This document shows, in pieces, positions 33,601 through 39,051 of a stretch of DNA of 39,051 nucleotides. The notes beneath the pieces were generated by a model, which was given only the letters and a program-made list of their open reading frames with translations, ran no database searches and was not told the origin of the DNA. How positions within the stretch are numbered: position 1 is the first letter of the stretch; every line of letters begins with the position of its first letter. A program made the translations under genes and the position numbers. This DNA comes from Rhizosphaericola sp047606825. Its GTDB lineage: Bacteria; Bacteroidota; Bacteroidia; Chitinophagales; Chitinophagaceae. The stretch is taken from assembly GCA_047606825.1 (NCBI GenBank), contig JASGDY010000097.1, positions 1 through 39,051 on the forward strand, written 5' to 3'.

Positions 33601-35980
33601 TGAGCGTGTCGAGGCTGGCATGTAGCTGTACGGCAGGATATTGCGGTAGGATATTGGCGACCGTCTCCATCGAGAAACGGATATTGGAATCCAAAATCGC
33701 CGTCTGCGCGCTGACGATGCCTTTTTCGATTGAACCGGAAGTATTGAAATTTTGGTAAGGATAACCGTAAATATCCGCCGAAACGACGTTGGCATTGAAC
33801 CGCGAAACCAGCTTGTTTTTGTCAAAGTGGTTGAGGTCCAGCCCCGAACCTTTGGCATCGGCGTGCAGCGTAAACTTACCCAAAACCGTGTCCATCCGCG
33901 CGATATACCCCAAATCCAAGCCATCTAGCCCGAGCGCAAAATCATACAACCCGTTTTTGTCCAAAAAGCCTTTGACGGTTGCGTCGCCATTGCTGGTGCG
34001 CACGTGCAGGTCGGTATTCATCGCCGCCAGACCGCCACGGAAATAACCGGAAGCGGCGATGTTTTGCGGAATGCGGATTTTGTCCTTGGGGATGGAACCC
34101 AGCGGCGCCAACGTCTCAATGTCCGCCGCGGAAGTATTGAACCGATTGATATGGACGTTGAAATACGCTTTTTTCATATTGGGCAGCCCCGTGCCGCGTG
34201 CGGAGAGGTCCACGTAAGTATTGTGCAACCCTTTCAGTTGCAGGTAAGGAATATTGAAATTGGACATTCCGCCCTTGATGGCGGCGCGCAGGTCTATCGG
34301 TCCCTTGCCGTGAATCAGCGAATCGGGATGCATCTCTTTAGGAATCAATGACTTGATGTCTTCCAAAGTAGAATGCAGCCTGTCTATCTTCAAATCAAAA
34401 TACGCTTTGTTGGCATCGGGCAGTCCACGCATCGAACCCGAAAGTTTGACGTAAGTATCGTTGAGCCCGAGCAGTTCCAGGTTAGGAATCGAGAGGTTCC
34501 TGACCTTTCCACGCAACGTCGTGTTGAGACGGAACGTGCTGTTTTGGTAGCCTTCCATATACGGTGCGAGCATTGGTGCGACGTTGAGTATATCGCCCAT
34601 ATAGATGGACGTATTGGCAAGATGCGCGTAGAGAAACATTTCGCCGGGGTCTTTGGTAATCGCGTCGAGCGATGGATAAGCCACTGTCAGCGAATCACGC
34701 AGCAAGGTCTTGTCGGTCTGCAACAGAAGCTTGCCCAATGACGCGCCGTGGTCGTTGTAAACGAAAGATGTTTGGAGTTTTTTAAGGTTGAGGCCACCAT
34801 TTTCGGAAAGGCTGCCGCTGGTAAGGACTCCTTTGTATTGTTCGGGTGTGAGGTCAAAGTCTTTGCCCTCCAGCGCGATGTTTTTGAAATGTAGATGACC
34901 GTAGTCCATTCCTTTTTGGATGGGTTTGGCGGTCAAGTCGTTGTAGGCGATGTCGGTCTGGTCGATATTGAGTTGCCCGATGCCAAAATGCCATTTGGTG
35001 GCTGGTGCCGTCGTGTCTTTATTGACTGGCGCGGCTTCGGATTTTCCGATATCGACGCGGAAATGGGTCTGCGCCAGTTGTATTTGGGACAGGTCTATGT
35101 CCATGGTCGCAATGTCGATTTTGTTGGAGACGATATGCAGCGTGCCGAGATTTCCGTCCACGAGCATATTGCCGACATTGTCCTTGTAGTGGAGTTTGAT
35201 TTTGTCGAGAGCGATTTCGCCGATTTTCATCGGGATGGGGTGCGTCGTCGTATCCGTTGGCGTAGCCACGACGACCGTGCCGTTGTCCGTTTTGGCGAGT
35301 GCGACCAGCGGTTTGAACTGTTCAAACGCGATATCCGTGCTGCCCAAAACAAAAGACGGAATGTCGGTATTGAGTGTCTTGGTGTTAAAGTTGTGCAGGC
35401 TGGTCGCGAGGTTGCCAATGTGGACTTTGGCATCCATGCCCAGTAAATCGTCGTGGAAAGCGAGACGGATGTTGTTCAGTGCGAGTTTTTGGATATTGAC
35501 AAAAAAAGAAGATGTTGTATCGACAGGCGTTTGTGTGGTGTCGCCACTGGCAAAAGCGTCCATGATATATTGGAAATTGTAAACCGTGTCGGGCTTTTGG
35601 CGATAGACCTTGGCGACGGCGCTGTCGAGTACGATATTGGAAATCATCACCTTGCCGCGCAGCAACTGCAATACCGAAATGTCGAGACGGAAATCGCCGA
35701 CGTACAAGAGCGTGTCTTTTTTCCGGTCTTCGAGGTAGAGCTGTCGGAGTTGCACGCCGTCGAGAAGGCGGAGGTTGATTTTCCCGAGGGAGACCTTGGT
35801 GTGTATCTTGTTTTCGAGGTAGGTAACGGCTTTTCCTTTTGCCCAGTTCTGTATGGAAGGGAGTTGTATAAGAACAACAATGAGCACCAAAAAAACCATG
35901 ATGCCCACGACAATCCAAGCAAGGACCCTAGATGTTATTTTAACAATTTTACTTATTCCCAACCACGGTGCTTTTTGCAA
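30629..35980 (-). CDS. tamB: TamB: periplasm-spanning translocation and assembly module protein
   Basis: AsmA/TamB-type protein of 1783 residues. A single N-terminal membrane anchor (VLAWIVVGIMVFLVLIVVL, about 19-37) is followed by a very long beta-strand-rich region thought to form a hydrophobic groove from inner to outer membrane. The C-terminal TamB domain (DUF490) holds GDALRVQGVADLGFGI and KTFDIQRGSTITWLGDPLDA near 1440-1530. Two clear internal repeats occur at about 493-548 and 572-627 (LPDANKAYFDLKIDRL and LPNMKKAYFNVHINRF). The last 35 residues are almost only Lys and Glu. No ATG lies near: TTG 35980 fits the anchor and promoter. Confidence 0.93.
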   Translation of the reverse strand: MQKAPWLGISKIVKITSRVLAWIVVGIMVFLVLIVVLIQLPSIQNWAKGKAVTYLENKIHTKVSLGKINLRLLDGVQLRQLYLEDRKKDTLLYVGDFRLDISVLQLLRGKVMISNIVLDSAVAKVYRQKPDTVYNFQYIMDAFASGDTTQTPVDTTSSFFVNIQKLALNNIRLAFHDDLLGMDAKVHIGNLATSLHNFNTKTLNTDIPSFVLGSTDIAFEQFKPLVALAKTDNGTVVVATPTDTTTHPIPMKIGEIALDKIKLHYKDNVGNMLVDGNLGTLHIVSNKIDIATMDIDLSQIQLAQTHFRVDIGKSEAAPVNKDTTAPATKWHFGIGQLNIDQTDIAYNDLTAKPIQKGMDYGHLHFKNIALEGKDFDLTPEQYKGVLTSGSLSENGGLNLKKLQTSFVYNDHGASLGKLLLQTDKTLLRDSLTVAYPSLDAITKDPGEMFLYAHLANTSIYMGDILNVAPMLAPYMEGYQNSTFRLNTTLRGKVRNLSIPNLELLGLNDTYVKLSGSMRGLPDANKAYFDLKIDRLHSTLEDIKSLIPKEMHPDSLIHGKGPIDLRAAIKGGMSNFNIPYLQLKGLHNTYVDLSARGTGLPNMKKAYFNVHINRFNTSAADIETLAPLGSIPKDKIRIPQNIAASGYFRGGLAAMNTDLHVRTSNGDATVKGFLDKNGLYDFALGLDGLDLGYIARMDTVLGKFTLHADAKGSGLDLNHFDKNKLVSRFNANVVSADIYGYPYQNFNTSGSIEKGIVSAQTAILDSNIRFSMETVANILPQYPAVQLHASLDTLNLHKLHLVKDKMVVTGKFDADFANTDPDNLNGTFTMRQFQYKSDSLNLRLDSVYFIAKNHDSAFSQMIFFADSMVKIDLHGRYKLTEMASAIQNSVMKYYTIPGYKTTKIAPQEWAINGYVVPRKVLTDFLPQLKGSDSLILRGYLRTQDSSFNFGMRSNKVNFTPQRLNAFNLWVTTNGDELNFGTGAKEILSKTFHLYNTGIGGKIRRDSITSFVGTTDSASKPWYYLATTFIQKDSVYTLKVNPKGLMLNYVKWDATPDNELVYDPKNGIFAHDFILSTEGQSLKMQSVADTANSPLDIVFDKFKIQTLTNAANQSSIPIEGNLNGSAQLRNILTHPIFVSDIHADSLAYNKQRIGDLSLKVSNATGEDTYSSEIALTGNDNDVRLTGNYYESNQGLDLNLAMNKLNLAIVRPFAVGYLDSIGGYISSDLSIKGRIDTPLLNGNLKFNNAYFVPTMTGSKLTLSNENIGIDNQGLHFNNLTMRDPRNNTFKVNGDLLTKNFMDYGFNLNLKANNFMLIDAPQSEGRFFYGKLAFNTDMNLKGDMDSPEVGGNVKVNKETDFSMVMPSDNPEVQERQGVVAFVTADQRKKFRETRPKLLTDSLTSQSQIKGMSVNLNISTDSSAKFALIMDERSGDALRVQGVADLGFGIDKNGKMNMTGNYNLTKGSYVLTLEVIKKTFDIQRGSTITWLGDPLDANANITALYKVKTSPVDLMSSQFRDEALTPFKQTSVFTVNLIMKNKLMQPDISFDITLPDESLQLYTNSSALDTKLQEVRQDPSEMNKQVFALLLLGRFVGENPLQSAGDATTVGDMALQTASSLLTSQINKLAGNLIQGVDLNFDLNSGTDYSSGAAQSRTDLTVGVSKRLFNDRIQVNVGSNFALQGTSQGQQATNLAGDVSVDYRLTQDGRYIMRAYRKNLYEGVIEGQVVRTGVGFVFTFDYDHFKEAFMSAKKSRQMKKKEKKEEKKRKAAEEKKEQEEEKEINQNN

Positions 35981-35996
35981 ATAAAAAGTAGAATGT

Positions 35997-36004
35997 CAAA
36001 TGTA
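35997..36004 (-). promoter_or_regulatory. -7 element (TACATTTG) for tamB
   Basis: Minus-strand TACATTTG fits TAnnTTTG and ends 16 bp before the TTG start of tamB, with a TTG about 22 bp further upstream as a possible -33 element. A second candidate, TATCTTTG, lies at 36064-36071. Confidence 0.4.
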
Positions 36005-36079
36005 AAAAAGCCTAACGCAGGTTGTGCAACGCTAATCGTGTTTCTTACAATTGGTTTAGCTCACAAAGATACAGGACGA

Positions 36080-36232
36080 TTACGATTTATTGGGGGAGAT
36101 GATGCTCAGTAATATGGAAATGACGGCAAGGACGAGAAGTAGGTGGATAAGATGTCCTACGGAGTAAACAAAAAATCCGAAAATCCAGCCGATGACGGCT
36201 AACACTGCGATGATATACAATAAGGATCTCAT
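36080..36232 (-). CDS. lmo0937-family small membrane protein (DUF5670)
   Basis: A 50-residue protein reading MRSLLYIIAVLAVIGWIFGF, then FVYSVGHLIHLLLVLAVISI and LLSIISPNKS. It has two hydrophobic helices joined at Ser-Val-Gly-His, which is the pattern of the lmo0937 family, including the conserved GHxIHLLLVLA part. Such proteins sit in the inner membrane and are often found in stress-induced loci. It lies 35 bp behind the next gene of the cluster on the same strand, so co-transcription is likely. Easily missed because of its size. Confidence 0.85.
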   Translation of the reverse strand: MRSLLYIIAVLAVIGWIFGFFVYSVGHLIHLLLVLAVISILLSIISPNKS

Positions 36233-36267
36233 GGTATTTCAATTTTATGGTAAAAAAAGTAAGACGT

Positions 36268-36651
36268 TCAACCCTTCTTCTGTCTTTTGGCGATGAAAGA
36301 ACGCACAAGGTTCAGCCCGAGATAGATACCGAGTTGCTTGGCGGTGTGTTGTATGTAGCGTTTGTCAAAAGCGCCCTCGAAGTCGTCTTTTTTGGGATTG
36401 AGGACAAAGAGGGCGACGAGGGACTGCACGAGGTTCCATGTCTTTTCGGCGGTTGTGGTTTTGGCAAAAAACGGCATGGCGTTGCCAAAGAGGGCTTTGA
36501 CGCCTTCGGCGGGAATATGCTTGGAACCCTCGAGCAACGCTTTTTTGTCTATGCGTAGCGCAGCCTTGGTCTGCCTTATCTTGGCGTGTAGGTCGTCGAT
36601 GTTGTCGATATACGACAGGTTTTCGACCAGTTTAATCTTCTGTTTTGTCAT
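36268..36651 (-). CDS. Uncharacterised basic helical protein of the YtxH/holin cluster
   Basis: A 127-residue protein that I do not recognise by name. It is basic and helical: KLVENLSYIDNIDDLHAKIR, then ALRIDKKALLEGSKHIPAEG and a central hydrophobic segment TWNLVQSLVALFVLNPKK. It ends in GLNLVRSFIAKRQKKG. It probably lies on or near the membrane surface. The ATG at 36651 overlaps the end of the preceding holin-type gene by 20 bp in another frame, strongly implying translational coupling. The family seems tied to this YtxH and holin-X arrangement. Confidence 0.8.
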   Translation of the reverse strand: MTKQKIKLVENLSYIDNIDDLHAKIRQTKAALRIDKKALLEGSKHIPAEGVKALFGNAMPFFAKTTTAEKTWNLVQSLVALFVLNPKKDDFEGAFDKRYIQHTAKQLGIYLGLNLVRSFIAKRQKKG

Positions 36652-37009
36652 CGTCGTCGGCCGTTTGTTCAAAAATAATACTTGTAATCTGGTTGCTTAT
36701 GAACTTCTTGATGGCGTTTCTGCCCACGAAGAGGATAATCAATGCAAAAACGATGTAAATCAACGCAACAAGACCAAAGCCTTTGATGTTACTGTCGAAT
36801 AGGTCGCTGAAAAAATATGCCGCGCAAAAACTGCCGAACAGCACCACAAGTGACACCAGGATGGCAACGACTGTCCAGATGACGAACATGGAGACCAGTT
36901 TGGACATCTTGGATGCTACCTGTAACTTGCCCAGCAGCACCAAGTTGTTGATGTAGCTGATCAATCTGAATCGGTATTGCGCAAAAAATTCGGAGTGTTT
37001 TTTTTCCAT
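36632..37009 (-). CDS. Holin-X (DUF1469) family membrane protein
   Basis: A 125-residue inner-membrane protein. After an amphipathic N-terminal region (EFFAQYRFRLISYINNLVLL) come two strong transmembrane helices at about residues 44-68 and 79-97 (IWTVVAILVSLVVLFGSFCA and GLVALIYIVFALIILFVG). An acidic cytoplasmic tail follows (EQTADDDDKTED). This matches the 'putative actinobacterial holin-X' family, which despite its name is chromosomal and not a phage lysis gene. It lies 47 bp behind YtxH and overlaps the next gene by 20 bp. Confidence 0.85.
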   Translation of the reverse strand: MEKKHSEFFAQYRFRLISYINNLVLLGKLQVASKMSKLVSMFVIWTVVAILVSLVVLFGSFCAAYFFSDLFDSNIKGFGLVALIYIVFALIILFVGRNAIKKFISNQITSIIFEQTADDDDKTED

Positions 37010-37056
37010 AATGAAAGACCGTTAGAACGTACAAACCCGTCACTTTTATTTTCCAG

Positions 37057-37332
37057 CTACGAATAGATTTCTTCCAATTCCTCATCTATCGTGAGTCGTT
37101 TGTCACCACGCAGGTCTTCCAAAAATTTTCTTCCTTTCTTCAACAGAGATTCCAGCCCGCTCTGTGCGTAGGAAATGCCGTCTTTGACTTCCTCTCCTGT
37201 GCTTTTGGCGGTATCTTTGATGGTGGACAATAGCTTTTTTCCACTTTCACCTTGTAGGAAGATTGTGAGTGCGCTGCCGGCTGCCGCGCCGATGACCAAT
37301 CCTGCCAATAGTTTTTGATTCTCTTTCTTCAT
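37057..37332 (-). CDS. YtxH domain protein
   Basis: A 91-residue protein with the YtxH signature: a short lysine-rich start (MKKENQKLLAGL), one glycine-rich membrane helix (VIGAAAGSALTIFLQ, about 13-27), a GESGKKLLSTIKDTA turn, and a long amphipathic helical tail (EEVKDGISYAQSGLESLLKK). Such proteins are linked to general stress responses. It is the first gene of a minus-strand cluster with the holin-X protein, the basic helical protein and the lmo0937-type protein, and is divergent from the transporter at 37432. Confidence 0.88.
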   Translation of the reverse strand: MKKENQKLLAGLVIGAAAGSALTIFLQGESGKKLLSTIKDTAKSTGEEVKDGISYAQSGLESLLKKGRKFLEDLRGDKRLTIDEELEEIYS

Positions 37333-37431
37333 TGCGATAAGTTATTAATATTCAAACAAAAAAAAGATATTTTTGTTTCGGTTTTACAATAAATTTTCAA
37401 GCTTTAGGTAACAATCTTCATACCATTTACC

Positions 37432-38520
37432 ATGCAAAACGCATCTTTCAACAAAAATACCAAACAGTTTACACTTCTGATCGTGATTATCTTGTTGGGT
37501 GTGTTTCTTTTTTACAGTCTTATAGAGTTTTTCACCGCATTTCTTGGAAGTATCATTTTCTACATCCTGACCAAGGGCATGGTGAATAAGCTCACGACAA
37601 AACGCAAGCTTTCACCTTCTTTTTCTGCGATTATTATCATGGTGTTTTCCTTTTTTGTCATTTTGTTACCTATTTCCTTATTTGTCACGCTGTTGTATGG
37701 CAAGTTGTCAGCATTACTCAGCAATCCCGCTGCCATATTGGGCAACATCAGATCCATCGATGCAACCATCAAGGCAAAAACTGGTTACAGCATACTTTCT
37801 AAAGAAATGATGAACAGGATACCTGCTATGGCCACACAACTACTGGGGTTGATTGTCAATACGGGCGTCAATGCGCTGTCATCGGTGGCGATGATGTATT
37901 TTTTCCTCTATTTTCTGTTGACAAACAAGAGTCTGGCGCAACAGCTGGAACGGTACCTGCCATTTGAACCGCGGCATATACGGATATTGAGCACTGAACT
38001 GAAACAGCAGACGTTCAGCAATGCGTTGGCGATTCCGTTGATAGCCGTGGCGCAAGGTCTGTGCGGATATGTGGCGTATCTCATCGCGGGTGTACCTGAG
38101 GCTGGCCTTTGGGGCGTGTTGACAGGCTTTGCGTCTATCATACCGGTTGTAGGTTCGGCTGTCATCTATATTCCGGTTGCGATTTATTTGTTTATTGTAG
38201 GGCAGGTATGGCAGGGCGTGACTGTACTGGCGATATGCCTGCTGATATTGGGAACGGTGGACAACGTTATCCGGTTTATGTTGGCCAAAAAGATGGCGGA
38301 CGTGCATCCTATCATTACCGTGCTGGGTGTCATCATGGGACTGAAATATTTTGGGTTGTCGGGGTTGATATTTGGACCGTTGTTGATTTCCTATTTCTTT
38401 ATTTTCTACAAAATGTACTACAACGACTATATCCGCGATCCGGACCAGCCCGAGGTGGAGCCTTCCAAAACCCTCGCGGAGAAACAGGCGGAGAAGAAGA
38501 AGTTGAAAGCGGAGAATTGA
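37432..38520 (+). CDS. AI-2E family transporter (TqsA/PerM-like)
   Basis: Integral membrane protein of 362 residues with about eight helices. Helices 1-3 lie at about 13-90 (TLLIVIILLGVFLFYSLIEF and SAIIIMVFSFFVILLPISLF). A central soluble part with DATIKAKTGYSILSKEMMNR follows. The C-terminal half carries GVLTGFASIIPVVGSAVIYI at about 230-249 and LGVIMGLKYFGLSGLIFGPL, both classical for the family. A Lys/Glu-rich tail ends the protein. Relatives export signals or exchange ions for small solutes; the substrate cannot be told from sequence. Divergent from the stress cluster by 99 bp. Confidence 0.92.
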   Translation: MQNASFNKNTKQFTLLIVIILLGVFLFYSLIEFFTAFLGSIIFYILTKGMVNKLTTKRKLSPSFSAIIIMVFSFFVILLPISLFVTLLYGKLSALLSNPAAILGNIRSIDATIKAKTGYSILSKEMMNRIPAMATQLLGLIVNTGVNALSSVAMMYFFLYFLLTNKSLAQQLERYLPFEPRHIRILSTELKQQTFSNALAIPLIAVAQGLCGYVAYLIAGVPEAGLWGVLTGFASIIPVVGSAVIYIPVAIYLFIVGQVWQGVTVLAICLLILGTVDNVIRFMLAKKMADVHPIITVLGVIMGLKYFGLSGLIFGPLLISYFFIFYKMYYNDYIRDPDQPEVEPSKTLAEKQAEKKKLKAEN

Positions 38521-39051
38521 GAATGGATGGGTTAAACACCCTTCTTGTATATATTTTTTACCATCTGGCACCGAAGGTAAATGCACCCAATTATGTTATA
38601 CTGAATTTTTTTATTTTTGGTCTATAATAAAAAATCATAACCATGAAAAGGAAAATTTAATTACCGATTTAATGCGGGTCATGACAGTACTGGCTTATGG
38701 AAAGGACGCAAAAGTTTCCAGCACAACTAAAAAAGAGCCAAATAAAATGACATTTTGGTTCTTAAAGTATCAGTACAATTTTTACACAACATGTGGGTCT
38801 GTTGTTTCTGTTACAACCGCCAATCATTATCGTCTGCTGGCAAGCAGTCTATAGGGAAAGCTGTTAATAAAGAAATTTGCGGCACACCATCGGTTGTTGT
38901 TTATTTTTTAAAAAAGAGGCGTAATGGACAAAAATGTGCCTGTTTTTTGTGGGGGATTTGTGGTTTGTGTTGATCTATTATCCACTTTTGTGGGATTGCA
39001 CGAAACAGAAGCAAGCTCTGCTGGAGAGCACCTTGCGGAGGGATAGTGCAA
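38521..39051. other. Gene-free right edge ending in a foldable sequence
   Basis: No credible gene on either strand in 531 bp. A one-mismatch DnaA-like nonamer TTATCCACT lies at 38978-38986. The last 56 bp can fold: TTGCAC (38996-39001) pairs with GTGCAA (39046-39051). Inside, GCAAG-CTCT (39011-39019) pairs with AGAG and CTTGC (39025-39028, 39032-39036) with a three-base bulge. The element is cut by the window edge and might be the start of a structured RNA or of a repeat. Not identified. Confidence 0.45.

Noticed and set aside
36632..37009. Holin-X gene as a sign of prophage
   Set aside because: Neighbours are YtxH and other chromosomal stress genes; no endolysin, structural or integrase gene is present.
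38755..38973. 72-codon plus-strand frame near the right edge
   Set aside because: Cys/Trp-rich random-looking composition, no signal or domain, and no clear promoter.
39010..39051. tRNA-like segment (a D-arm-like GCTC/GAGC hairpin)
   Set aside because: A D-stem-like hairpin can be drawn, but no acceptor stem or 7-base anticodon loop fits, so no tRNA is called.

Overview
This window is chromosomal DNA from a member of the Bacteroidota, most likely the Chitinophagaceae or a close relative. I infer this from gene content: a TamB/TamL pair with a lipoprotein TamL, a PorT-like barrel, a coiled-coil protein behind pheT, a YbeY with the variant HGALHLCGYKD motif, and a membrane stress cluster of YtxH, holin-X and lmo0937-type proteins. 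Several promoters also fit the phylum's TAnnTTTG -7 element, and Shine-Dalgarno sequences are weak. There are no rRNA genes, recognisable tRNAs, CRISPR arrays, prophage genes or intact insertion sequences.

Layout. 1-420: repeat-rich edge with two ATTGCAAAT-centred palindromes, a 267-bp MITE-like element and an orphan terminator. 614-3307 (+): TRIC-type channel, malate:quinone oxidoreductase (mqo) and a secreted DUF4440-like protein. 3411-6117 (-): pheT and a coiled-coil protein. 6224-7866 (+): BamA/TamA-type barrel and an unknown helical protein. 7940-11828: secreted amidohydrolase, 2-hydroxyacid dehydrogenase, PAP2-like membrane protein and a small secreted protein. 12283-15642 (-): ATP-grasp, alpha-E and transglutaminase operon. 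15942-19390 (-): hflX, a PorT-like barrel, nadD and a lone feoA. 19489-23012 (+): ybeY, two parS-type palindromes, mnmG and a carboxypeptidase-regulatory-like protein. 23062-24069 (-): nadA. 24070-24584: an AT-rich, gene-free block with a cluster of DnaA boxes. 24585-28040 (-): GH3 beta-glucosidase, a PIN toxin-antitoxin pair and a small conserved protein. 28146-35980 (-): tamB followed by tamL. 36080-37332 (-): envelope stress cluster, including a 50-residue gene. 37432-38520 (+): AI-2E family transporter. 38521-39051: no gene, ending in a foldable sequence cut by the window edge.

The main result is that the window looks like a chromosome origin/centromere region. An exact 16-bp ParB site (TGTTTCACGTGAAACA) and a second site of the GTTCCACGTGGAAC type, inside a perfect 34-bp palindrome, lie between ybeY and mnmG. 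About 4 kb away, a 515-bp gene-free block holds two perfect and two one-mismatch DnaA boxes next to an AT-rich stretch. The evidence against is that most large genes to the right (24.6-37.3 kb) would be transcribed towards the proposed origin.

Other points of interest are the uncharacterised ATP-grasp/alpha-E/transglutaminase peptide-modification operon, a terminator whose U-tract runs into the hflX promoter (which moves the hflX start), the MITE-like element, and a 50-codon lmo0937-type gene.
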